From Acanthaster planci (taxonomy: Eukaryota; Echinodermata; Asteroidea; Valvatida; Acanthasteridae): a stretch of 62,815 nt of DNA. This document shows positions 37,201 to 45,559 of the stretch, in pieces. Numbering within the stretch: the first letter of the stretch is position 1; each line of letters opens with the position of its first letter. Made by a program: the position numbers and the translations under genes. Location of the stretch: the NCBI RefSeq assembly GCF_001949145.1, contig NW_019091408.1, positions 1,369,296 to 1,432,110 of the forward strand, written 5' to 3'. The notes under the pieces were generated by a model. That model was given only the letters and a program-made list of their open reading frames with translations. It did no database searches and was not told the DNA's origin.

Positions 37201-37315
37201 GGAGGGTTGGCACGCTCCAGCATGCGACCTGTAGCTTTGATTTGCGGTTCCGCCCACTGAAAAGGAGAACCCACTGACCTTGGGCAGCCAGCCAGGTTGA
37301 TTGAAGGGTGAGCAT
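34282..37315 (-). mobile_element. Degenerate non-LTR retrotransposon (LINE), copy 2
   Basis: This is the duplicate of 1117-4010 and is slightly better preserved. The longest open piece (37315-36539, 258 codons) carries the EEP endonuclease with VMVLGDFNASVGRNQDV. The next piece (36783-36235) continues it with HLLDYILIS and CDTDHYMIRCRL. Reverse transcriptase motifs follow toward lower coordinates: IVFIDLTKDFDTVNRE near 35470 and QGCVLVPTPFSIY near 35270. A tail with LPKAVFYGELVKGARSKGRP lies near 34740. Stops and frameshifts are frequent. Insertion before duplication explains its presence in both copies. Confidence 0.87.
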
Positions 37316-37498
37316 TTTTTACCTCAAGTTTTTAGAGCCGCCCTTGGATTGAGGCTGGTGGGGTATCCCTTGAAAAAGGCCGCCTGGTCGCTCAGGAAGG
37401 ACCTCACAGCACCGTCACCCGTCGGAAGCTGTGCAACCATCACTCCTGGTCCGCACAAATGCAAGAAATTTTCCTTGCTTTTCATAATGCAGCAACAC

Positions 37499-37713
37499 CA
37501 GTGACGTGTCGAGCTTGTAGGTGTCGGGGGCAAATTCAAAAACAAATGCACTCTCGGGCTCATTAAAAACATGAGAATGGGCGAAGAAAAATATTGCCTA
37601 TTAATTGACAAATGAATATACCGATTAGTTTCCTTCCTACTCACCTATGAAGTATTCTCAGTTGAAAAAAAGAATTAAAAAAATCCATCAGCCCTCCACT
37701 GGATACCACACTG
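37499..37713. mobile_element. hAT-like MITE, copy 2
   Basis: This is the duplicated counterpart of the element at 4259-4475. It has more diverged termini (cagtgacgtgtcgagc and ctggataccacactg) and the same interior. Its presence in both copies means it predates the duplication. Confidence 0.55.
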
Positions 37714-38532
37714 AGTAACAGCAGAAATTACTGTACACATAGGAGAGAAAACCATTGTCGTCCCCTTGCTGATACGTCGTATAATTATAATGCAATTACT
37801 GCGGAATCCACAGGAAAATACGAAGCCAATTATTTTTTAAAATTCATTTTGGCTAGAGTGAAAACGATTAATTTTCAAATTTCAATGGACAGACAGGTAA
37901 TGACTAATGTTGTTCTGTGAATAATTTGCATTCCCCCTTGCAATTCCCACCCCCTGCATTTGCGTTATGTCATTGCCATGACTATCAGGAGTTCGAAGGG
38001 AATGATATGCGCAGTAGGTTTTCCTATTACTGTTTTCGTAGGTTTTGACGCTTTATAATGCATGAAGTAACAATGGGAGGTACACAAAGGAAAGAAAATG
38101 GTTGCCTTCCCCTTCGAGCAAAAACGATTCGTTTCCAAATGTTAATGGATAGACAGGGTATAAACATTGTTTTGTGAAAAAATTGCAATTACCCCCTTAT
38201 CCCCCCTGCGTTTGCATCAAGGTTCAAATAGAAGGATGCACAAAAGGTTTTCTAATTATTTCTTGTATTGGCCTTCTACAGCACAGTGACTGAAAAAGAA
38301 ATGGTCTACAAAGCGTCTCCAGAAGAAGTGGCATCCGTTGAAAGAATAGAGGAAAAGCCAAATCGAAACAAAGACGTCTACCTCTGTGATTCGAACTGTT
38401 TACAGCATTCATGTACATGTAGTGACATCATGCACTTAGTACAAGATTAGAGCAGTGATTCGAAATAATTTTTGTTTTAAGTATCAAATTGTATAAGCCC
38501 TGCATGTAACGATGTTTACAGACGCTGTTATA
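37714..38532. other. Left flank of the Polinton-type element
   Basis: This is non-coding DNA colinear with 4476-5342. About 50 bases of copy 1 (around 4876-4940) are missing here. The flank ends with ttatattccgc at the insertion point. Confidence 0.55.
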
Positions 38533-38538
38533 TTCCGC
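38533..38538. repeat. Target-site duplication, left
   Basis: The word ttccgc immediately precedes the left terminus. The matching copy follows the right terminus at 49297/49298-49302. The paralogous empty site reads ttccac. Confidence 0.8.
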
Positions 38539-38718
38539 AGTAGTAGGGATTGGACAGTTCTGGTCCACCTCCCCTTTCACCCACTCACTCACTCACCTTG
38601 ACCTTTTGACCCCGGCGCACTTTTTCCTGTAAACAACTCGTGATGTGCGCCGATCATACAAACAATCACTCTCAAACAAAAAAGGGACTTCTTGTCGCTA
38701 CAAGTCGAGACTTGCCCG
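38539..38718. repeat. Left terminal inverted repeat of Polinton
   Basis: It begins agtagtagggattggacagt. Over about 130 aligned inner bases it differs from the right repeat by roughly eight substitutions, all transitions, plus a one-base A-run difference. It lacks about 30 bases found in the right repeat, near the tccccttt block. A ctca tandem run occurs at this site. Confidence 0.9.
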
Positions 38719-38889
38719 ACCTGAACTCGTGACCTCTACTTAAAGCGTTGCTATGCTCTAAGCAAAATACGCTATGTTTACAACTGCCTTAAATAAATGG
38801 CCTATATATAAAAATAACAATATATAAAAAACATGTCAAGTCAATAAAAAAGTGAGAGAAATTTTCAAAACCTATATATAAATAGAGAC
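38719..38889. other. Polinton left non-coding leader
   Basis: This is an AT-rich stretch between the left inverted repeat and the PolB start. It includes two tatatataa-like boxes (about 38802 and 38872), the second 10 bases before the PolB ATG. It probably holds the PolB promoter. Confidence 0.5.
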
Positions 38890-41165
38890 ATGAGCAACCC
38901 ACAACACCGACCACTACTACCAACCTTTAATCGATTTAAGAAGGCGTTTTTAGAAGATTTTGTCAAGCGGTATAACATCCCATTACCGGCACCCAAGCGT
39001 AAATTTCACACCAAACCCGAGCTCATTGAAGTCATACGGGCAGACCAAAAACAATTTAGGGACCTCCCGCGCCAGTCATGTCGTCAGCTGTTGAAAACGG
39101 TTCAAAAATATAATATTTCTTTTGCACACAAAGACAGATATGTTAAACAGGACTTTATTGAAGCGATTAAAGCTTACACTCAACCCGAGGAAATTGCGGA
39201 GGCCGACATTAGAAACGTGAGGCGCTTTAAAGGTAACTACCGCAATTGGAAATTGATACCCCGTTTCTTTGAATATGACCTCGTGCCCTTTTTTGATTTT
39301 TACAAATTTTTCATGGAGAAGAAAGCGTTGGAGGAGTTAAAGAAAGCGGGTTCGTACAAATTGCAAACGGCTCTAAAAGTGCAGTTCAGATCGGAGAAAC
39401 CTGAAAAAAAAAAGAATTTGGCGTATTTACCTTTCCGAGCGAAAATAAATTAGTCGCAACCAAAGCCGACGTGAAAGAGGCACTCGCTGAGCAGAGAGAA
39501 AAACAGATAGAGGACGTAGATGCTCATACACAAAAAGGTTCTGGTTGGATCTTTGATAAAGTAAAAGCTTTTTACATCAACGTGGTTAAATACAACAAGG
39601 TGGGCGCCACGTATATTCTACTACCAAAGTATTTGAGGGACAAAAAAGCAATCATAAACGTCCAAAACAAAGATCAACAGTTTATCTGATGGGAACTGAG
39701 AGCGGCTTTAAAGTTATATTCTGACAAAGTTAAAAGTCAGTTAGAAAAAAGTTTAAATTACAAAATACATGACGAACGAACATCGACTTACACAGAAGCA
39801 GACTGTCTAAATTTGACAAACCTAAGCTTTCCGACACCCATATCTCAAAACGTCTGAACCTAAACAAATTCTACAATTAAATTTAATTCATTTTACCCGA
39901 GATGAAAAGAGTCACTACTGCTGGATTAAAAACTTTTCTCCGTTGACGGGTGATATCGATCATCACGATGGTAAAAAACACTGGTGCTTCAAATGCTTGT
40001 CACATTTTCAAGAGGCAGAAAACTTGCTCGGCACAAAGAAGATTGTAACGGAATTGACACGCCGGCTTCTAAAGTCAAATTACCCGCCAAAGGCGAAAAT
40101 ATTCTCAAGTTTAAAAATTATAAAAACAAACAAGCCGCCCCTTTTGTCATTTATGCTGATTTTGAGTCTGAAAAAATACCGCCGACGGATACAAACACGG
40201 TCAAAACACAAATTCATAAGCCTTGCGGATACTCATACGCGGTCGTCAGATGCGACGGGATTTGCACTTCAAATCAAACTTACAGGGGTGTTGACGCGGC
40301 TACCAAATTTGTTCAATCGCTTTCTGAGGAAGCAGACAAGATCAACAAAACGTTTAAAAATAAAGAGCCGTTGGTCTGGTCACCAGAGTTACAAAAAATC
40401 TGCGAAAATTGTAATCGCTGCTGGATCTGTGAAAAGCTTATCGGCAAGACAAAAGAATCTCAGTGTCATTGCCAAATTCCAAATGAATCAAAGAAAGGTG
40501 CCGAGCAAATTACAAATCGACGGTACCAATTAAGGAATGCAATCTTTCCTTTATCGAATGTATCGCATAAAGACCAAGCAAAATAAGCCGATCTATTGCG
40601 GAGTAAGCGTCCTCGACGTATCTAAAACTTTAATATACGATTTTTACTACAACGAACTGAAATCAACTTTTGGTGAAAAAGTAAATTTACTTTCCACGGA
40701 AACTGATTCTCTGTTAGTTCAGATTCAAACTGACGATTTAAAAGGCTACCTGAGTAAAGCGTATATTATTTGACTTTACTAATTACCCGCCCGATCATCG
40801 ACTTTACGATTTAAAAGATAAGAAAGTCATAGGCAAAATGAAAGACGAATTTGGCGGCCAAACAATTTTAGAGGTCGTTTGTATACGCCCAAAAATGTAT
40901 TCGATCTTAACTACCGATCAAAATTTAAAGAAGGCGAAAGCGGTCACAAAAGTAGTAACCCAAAAGAACCTAGCCCACGAGATGTATAAAAGCTGCCTAT
41001 TTGAACGAAAGCAGCATTTCAATAAACAGCACCTATTTAGATCAGATAAACATCAGATATTCACGGTGTAGCAAAATAAGTTGAGCCTCTCACCGTTAGA
41101 CACAAAGCGCTACATATTATCAAACGGGGTTGGTACGTTGGCTTACGGGTATTATCAATCGAGAA
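38890..41165 (+). pseudogene. Protein-primed family B DNA polymerase (Polinton PolB), broken
   Basis: The start follows a tatatataaatag box. The N-terminal 188 codons (38890-39453) contain Lys-rich helices and the conserved VQFRSEKPEK-like strand. A shifted frame (39471-39689) carries KGSGWIFDKVKAFYINVVKY and LPKYLRDKKAIINVQNKD, typical of this polymerase family. Then HYCWIKNFSPL and a C2H2-like finger (WCFKCLSHF) are followed by the exonuclease motif FVIYADFES near 40150. After a CxxC finger (NRCWICEKL) the sequence jumps to NKPIYCGVSVLDVSK. The polymerase motif C region follows as LLSTETDSLL, then KKVIGKMKDEFGG, RPKMYSI and TLAYGYYQ. The segment normally bearing Exo II/III and polymerase motif A is missing at about 40450-40580, so there is a large internal deletion in addition to several frameshifts and stops. 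The role of the family is copying linear element DNA from a protein primer. Confidence 0.9.
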
Positions 41166-41413
41166 TTAGAGGATTCAAAGGAACTGACCTCGAGCGAGCT
41201 AAGCAATATTTAAGCCGAGGAGATGCTCTGCTACAAAAGAACAACGCGAATCTTTTATTTATCAAAGGGGTTTACAACTCAAATTTTAAAGACAAAGAAA
41301 AGGCTCTCAATTCGATTTTTGCGCAGTTAAGACTCGAGAGGTATTTGGTATCCTTGGGTACGACTTGCAGTTTCTCTTTGACAAAACTCCTATTTGTCCC
41401 GTTCAACAGGTAA
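41166..41413 (+). other. Unassigned open frame after PolB
   Basis: This is the in-frame continuation of the last PolB piece, including GFKGTDLERAKQYLSRGDAL and EKALNSIFAQLRLERY. Family polymerases usually end near the TLAYG motif, so it may be a separate small gene fused by decay. It overlaps the integrase remnant on the other strand, so one of the two is probably spurious downstream of 41272. Confidence 0.3.
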
Positions 41414-41766
41414 TATAAAGTGGGACCCATTTTTACCCTTTTACCGTGAATTTGTTTCACCCGTGTAAATTGACTGGTGCGCTTTTCCACTTGATGAACG
41501 TCCACGGGCCAGACAGAATCTGCCGCCCTTCTGACGGTGCCGCCCTCTTGCTCACCCGGGTAATATAAATATCGAACGACCATGTCTGTAGGTAATTCAC
41601 GCGACGCACTTTTAACATGTGCACTCGGTGCTTGTTTCACTCGGTCTAATTTTATAGCTTCTGCAGGAAAGGCATCGATTAAACGCGTTCTTTCCTCGTT
41701 TAACGATTTCACGTCCTGGGGCAAACGTTCGACCCATTCCACGTTACGCTCACCAACCTTTAACAT
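41272..41766 (-). pseudogene. Retrovirus-like integrase, C-terminal remnant
   Basis: This leftward open frame matches the region following the catalytic core of the integrases carried by Polintons and related elements: NVEWVERLPQDVKSLNEERT, a run with AEAIKLDRVKQAPS, VVRYLYYPGEQEGGTVRRA, a following VWPVDVHQVEKRT, and a final SH3-like strand set ending RSFVKEKLQVVPKDT. No DDE core lies upstream on this strand. Beyond 41766 the frame stops and the capsid gene starts on the opposite strand. The integrase is therefore reduced to its tail and could not act. The final residues (to 41272) overlap the frame on the plus strand. Confidence 0.7.
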
Positions 41767-41789
41767 TTCTTGAGTCGGCGTCTAAAAAC

Positions 41790-42933
41790 TGCTCGCGCAA
41801 TCAAAGGCGAAAGACACGGAGTAACCATTACCCATAACCCGAGTACGATAGCCGCGGGTCACACGTTAAACTAAAATTGCCGGGTTTAGGCACGGCGACG
41901 TAATTGTACCCGTACCGCCAAACTGGCTTTTAAACTCGATCTAGACGGGGCCTCGGATGATAACTGGACCGTGTATAACAGCTTGGCGCGAAATTTAATC
42001 TCAAAAATCAGCGTAAGCTTACAGGGAAACAAAATCGTCAGTTACCTAGATGCAGACGTGTTTCATAATTTTGAGGACAACTGGCTACCTCTGTCGCCGA
42101 AAAATATGGCGTACTTTGGTTTGGAAAAGGAAAGAACCACTGACGTATCAATTGACTTTTAACGGGCACGATAAAGTCGTCAACTCGTCAGACACCGCGG
42201 CCAAATATGCAATTTCGAATTTGACCCTAGAATACGAAGTCGTCACCAATTGGGACCTGGTTCAAGCCCTGAGGAGCAAAAAACTATCTATTACCTATTC
42301 GACCGGATACACTCGTGGAAAAAAACAAGCAGTTAATAAGTCGGACACGTTATGGAACATCCGCATCGACCAGACGATCAAGAGCTTGAAAGGCGTGTTG
42401 ATTTNGGAGACGTCAGGAGACAGTCTCCTGACGACGGACAGAGCACACTGTCCGAAACGTTGAGCCTCTCCGGTTCTTATCAGAACCACACAGACTCAAA
42501 AAGAGATATTGGATGGTGCTTACCGCAAGCTTTCCATCTTAGTCGTCTAAGATTTTGATTTTGTATAGAGATCCGGCTATTAAAAGCCAAATCAATTGTA
42601 GTCGCAGGGATTGTTTAAATATCAACATTGGAACGAGGTGACAAAATACTTTGGAGATTCAGACACGGAATCGGCGAGAGCGGTGGTAAAAATTTTAAAC
42701 TTAACCGGAGTAGACATAGATATAGTAGATAAATACGCCTTGTGGCTCAATTTCAGAAGTTCTGACGATAACTCGGCTCACGGACTGGTAGACCTTTAGG
42801 CGGCGGAGGGAATATCTCGATTCAAATGGAACGACAAGCTGAAACCGCGGGACCTTTGACGATGTACGTGCTTTTGGTGATGGATGCTCAGTTAACGGAG
42901 GAAGACGGAAATTTAAAAAGTTTGGTCTATTAA
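41790..42933 (+). pseudogene. Polinton major capsid protein (double jelly roll), interrupted
   Basis: The pieces in order are THNPSTIAAGHT (about 41815), LAFKLDLDGASDDNWTVYNS (about 41930), NLISKISVSLQGNKIVSYLD (about 41993), YAISNLTLEYEVVTNWDLVQ (about 42207) and RIDQTIKSLKGVLI (to 42404). A stretch of about 170 bases of unrelated hairpin-rich DNA follows. The C-terminal part resumes with FKYQHWNEVTKYFGDSDTES (42613), IVDKYALWLNFRSSDDNS and MYVLLVMDAQLTEEDG, with a stop at 42933. The family's capsid proteins form the icosahedral shell. Damage includes frameshifts near 41870 and 42160, in-frame stops near 42600 and 42798, a single N at 42405 and the interruption. The start is uncertain. Confidence 0.85.
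42404..42580. other. Hairpin-rich insertion in the capsid gene
   Basis: Four hairpins stand in a row: gtcaggagac/gtctcctgac (42412-42432), cggacag/ctgtccg (42435-42454), ggttct/agaacc (42472-42487) and gatgg/ccatc (42512-42538). The order ctgacga, stem, gaaa (42428-42457) resembles a hammerhead ribozyme core, but one extra base in or next to stem II makes this uncertain. A frame through it (RRQSPDDGQSTLSETLSL) resembles 3' tails of some retroelements. The N at 42405 marks the left edge, so the assembly may be imperfect here. Confidence 0.5.
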
Positions 42934-42949
42934 ATCGAGTTTAAATTAA

Positions 42950-43623
42950 ATGAGTCAGATGTTTAAAAATCCACATCTCGCCTTAATCGTCAGGTCAGGT
43001 AAAACTCAGTGGATATTAAATTTATTGGAAACTGAATACTGATTCACGTTTGAAGCTATCGTGATCATCTGTCCGACTTTATTTAAGAACGAAACGTATT
43101 TAGATCGGCTGTGGGTTTATACCGACGAAGACGTTTATTTAGCGACTTGGATCGAGAAAAGTTGGAGTTAAACGAAGCGATCGATCTTTATCAAAAAATA
43201 TTTGATGGAATAAGTACGCTTTTTATAGTCGACGATTGTGCAGCTGATCAATTCATCAAATATCAAAAGAGGTCTAAGGTGAGTAACACGAGTGCTTTGA
43301 GTAAGATGGCCTTTAGCGGTAGATATTATTTGCATAGCTGTTGGCTATTAACTCAGAAGTACAATTCTGTTTTGAAATATTTTCGCGAAAATACGGCATG
43401 GACCGCTTTATTCCATTACAAAGATAGAAATAGCTTTGACCAATGTCTGGACGAGAACGATGTGATCCCAGACGAGAAACAAGAGGAAATTAAAAACTAT
43501 TTACGTGACGTAAAGTTTAGTAAATTGGTGTTGAATACGGAACCGCCGGTATATTATTATTTATCGAGAGAAAAAATGATAAAATGCGTAAATGAATCTA
43601 ATATAAATTTAAATGGAGAATAA
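42950..43623 (+). pseudogene. A32-like genome-packaging ATPase, broken
   Basis: The gene starts 16 bases after the capsid stop. N-terminal residues NPHLALIVRSGKTQWILNLL contain a shortened P-loop: the expected Gly-rich residues before SGKT are missing. A stop (43039) and a frameshift near 43130 follow. The long downstream frame has Walker B at TLFIVDDCAAD, then the SKMAFSGRYYLHSCWLLTQK block (the sensor-like region ending in Q) and NTAWTALFHYKDRN. These blocks are characteristic of FtsK/HerA-type packaging ATPases of Polintons, adintoviruses and large DNA viruses, which pump DNA into the capsid. It overlaps the next gene by 11 bases. Confidence 0.85.
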
Positions 43624-44259
43624 AATTTGTTATCGATGTCGTAAGTTAAAAGCGCTGGAATGTTTTAAAGTTACGGATAGTGGCAAACTTTGCGCAGGAT
43701 GTATCAGCTGTAACACTGCGGCAAAGATTTCTAATAATCGGTGTAAATGTCTTCATGGTAAACGAAAGTCTCGTTGCATTGAATGTAACGGTTCTGAAAT
43801 ATGTATACACGGTAAGCAGAGATATCAATGCATCGAATGTAATGGCTCGGGGTTTTGTATTCATAGAAGGCAAAGATCTCAATGCGTTGAATATAATGGT
43901 TCGGGGGTTTGTATTCATAGAAGGCAAAGATTACAATGTAAAATCTGCAGCAACGCTAATAAAGTTACGATTAATCGTTGGTTGTATGGTTCTAAACATC
44001 ACGATAAAAAAAATAATCTATTTAACCCAAAAAATTTATCGATCAAGAATTTTCACAGGAATTGGTCGACGACCATGAATTTTGTTATTACAACGACTGC
44101 CACGTAAAACTGCAATATATAGAGCCAAGAGACGATCAAGCGACGATTGAGAGATTACATACGAACTTTGGACACGTGAAATGGAATTGCGTGTTGGCTT
44201 GTCGTAAGTGCAATTTAATGCGCAAGTGCAATATGGTTCCCAAGTCAACTGACTTGTAA
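43613..44259 (+). pseudogene. Cys/His-repeat protein with C-terminal HNH nuclease
   Basis: The N-terminal half has a CYRCRKLKALECF zinc-binding start. Four to five repeats of a Cys-x-His-Gly-Lys/Arg unit follow (KCLHGKRKSRCIECNGSEIC, then CIHGKQRYQC, CIHRRQRSQC and CIHRRQRLQC). The C-terminal part, in a frame shifted at an A-run near 44030, has CYYNDCHVKLQYIE, then TIERLHTNFGHVKWNCVLAC and CRKCN. This fits an HNH/McrA-like nuclease with CxxC pairs. Similar repeat-plus-nuclease proteins are known from large DNA viruses of protists and algae. The ATG overlaps the ATPase end, as in compact viral genomes. Apart from the frameshift it is one of the better preserved genes. The role is unknown; homing or DNA processing are options. 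Confidence 0.7.
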
Positions 44260-44294
44260 GCTAGTTATTAAGTACTTAGTAATTACTTATTCCT

Positions 44295-44329
44295 GCTTAT
44301 AGCTAGGCTCACGAGGCCTAGCTATAAGC
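44295..44329. terminator. Perfect 14 bp hairpin after the HNH gene
   Basis: The arms gcttatagctaggc (44295-44308) and its exact complement (44316-44329) enclose a 7-base loop. It starts 36 bases after the HNH stop codon and before the next ORF. An analogous hairpin lies after the putative ssDNA-binding gene. Several protist-infecting DNA viruses end transcripts at such palindromes, so a transcription-end role is inferred. Confidence 0.6.
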
Positions 44330-44353
44330 TAAATTTTATTTTACTTATATTAA

Positions 44354-44512
44354 ATGATAACCCAGTTACAATACGTTCAACTAGTTACCAAAACCCTGTT
44401 GCAATACGTCAAGCTCGTTACCGAGCTAGTTATCGCAGCCAACTTGACCTACTATACAATCGAATACCTAGGCATTAAACAAACGTTCAACAATTTAAAA
44501 ACTTCTATATAA
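44354..44512 (+). CDS. 52-residue hydrophobic/amphipathic small protein
   Basis: This short intact ORF starts MITQLQYVQLVTKTLLQYVK and contains an internal near-repeat (QYVQLVTK/QYVKLVTE) with leucine/valine spacing suggesting an amphipathic helix or coiled coil. Its ATG follows cttatattaa, and its stop lies 3 bases before the next gene's ATG. It is unlike any family I know. Being open in a provirus where most other genes are broken may be chance, given its length. Confidence 0.5.
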   Translation: MITQLQYVQLVTKTLLQYVKLVTELVIAANLTYYTIEYLGIKQTFNNLKTSI

Positions 44513-44514
44513 AA

Positions 44515-45075
44515 ATGGACGACATCAAAACTATTCTCGCTGATTCAAAAGTCGACACAACTGAATCCAAACCTAACGTTTTACTCTGCTCGATAGCTGC
44601 ATCAGGCGAAAAAAGTAAGAAGTATCTCGGAAAAGAATTTACGGTTAAAGAAATCGAGACCAAGAAAAGCTTTTCGATCTGTACAAATTTAAATTTGGTT
44701 GCGAAATCGTGAAAACCCTCGGTAATACTTTAGTTTATTCTCACGTTTGCTTGGAATTGCAACCCCGATCGATCTCTTTGGGTTCAACGTCAACTGAAAA
44801 CCAAAGAAACACTAACCAAAGATCTAAACCACGATCCGATTATTAGTCAGACGATGGGGCACTTACTTGCAGAAAGTTGTTATAAGTACGGAGTCTATCT
44901 ATCGCCATTGACAGCTATGCTAATTACAACAAAGCATCTTGAGTTCAACAAGAGTCCCCTTATTATAATAGACGATGTCAACCAGCGAAGTAAAAGCGAG
45001 CCCGAACAAAGCGAGCTCAGCGAACGAAGTGAGCACCCCAGCGAACAGCCCGGTAAAGACCATAACTATAGCTAA
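44515..45075 (+). pseudogene. Unknown Polinton protein, frameshifted
   Basis: It starts right after ctatataaaa. The first piece contains MDDIKTILADSK and LGKEFTVKEIETKK. The reading continues in a second frame (LFDLYKFKFGCEIVKTLGNT) and returns to the first (PIISQTMGHLLAESCYKYGV, then LSPLTAMLITTKHLEFNKS). The original product was roughly 150 residues. Its last part overlaps the next ORF. I do not recognise it. The position after the ATPase and HNH genes suggests a structural or membrane-associated accessory protein, but that is a guess. Confidence 0.45.
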
Positions 45076-45313
45076 AACCCGAGACGAGTCGTAACAAAAA
45101 GATGAAGCAGCAGGTCGCCAAGATGAAATTAGCGAGCGATATCAAACGGCCATAGAAAAATAGAAATTTAATATTTGGTGGATTGTCGATTGGGCGCTCG
45201 CGGTATATTTAATTTGGCAAAACCGACCAACTAAATTACAAGAACCAATTAGACCAACCAAATTAAAAGAACCGATTAAAAGCGACCGACCTGAAATTTT
45301 GGTTATGGATTAA
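44975..45313 (+). pseudogene. Small single-pass membrane protein with Ser/Pro-rich head
   Basis: The in-frame reading starts MSTSEVKASPNKASSANEVS and has two in-frame stops (near 45092 and 45164). It contains a membrane segment, IWWIVDWALAVYLIW, followed by a repeated basic/proline motif (RPTKLQEPIRPTKLKEPIKS). There is no family assignment. It overlaps the previous gene in another frame. Confidence 0.4.
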
Positions 45314-45359
45314 ATTTGGATTTAGTTTGGAAAAGTTTAAAAACTCCGTAATATTAAAT

Positions 45360-45527
45360 ATGAATAACGCTAAAACAATCGATGTGAATGGAATGACCAA
45401 TACGGTTTACGACGGCGCTGTAGATTCAGCGATTTCCATAGGTTACGCTGTTTTATTTTTTCTTTTAAAGGAGGTGCCGTCGGTTGGGTCGCTTGTCGAT
45501 AAGCGGGCGGTAGGTCTTCGAACTTAA
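45360..45527 (+). CDS. Small membrane protein (55 residues)
   Basis: This ORF starts MNNAKTIDVNGMTNTVYDGA after gtaatattaaat, with one hydrophobic segment AISIGYAVLFFLLKEV. Short proteins of this type recur near Polinton capsid genes and may sit in an internal membrane or vertex, but I cannot name it. It is intact, though a longer ancestral C-terminus may be frameshifted after 45520. Confidence 0.4.
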   Translation: MNNAKTIDVNGMTNTVYDGAVDSAISIGYAVLFFLLKEVPSVGSLVDKRAVGLRT

Positions 45528-45559
45528 CCGACTATGTAAAACGTACTCGCCAGGTTTTT

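Noticed and set aside
38802-38889. Replication origin in the Polinton leader
   Set aside because: Polintons are expected to prime replication with protein at the inverted-repeat ends; the AT-rich boxes here are better read as a promoter.
42412-42457. Calling a hammerhead ribozyme outright
   Set aside because: The ctgacga and gaaa boxes and stem II are present, but an extra base in or beside stem II and the lack of convincing stems I and III leave it unproven. It is kept only as a finding to test.
43646-43927. 93-codon minus-strand ORF inside the HNH gene
   Set aside because: It is the antisense shadow of a repetitive Cys-rich coding sequence.
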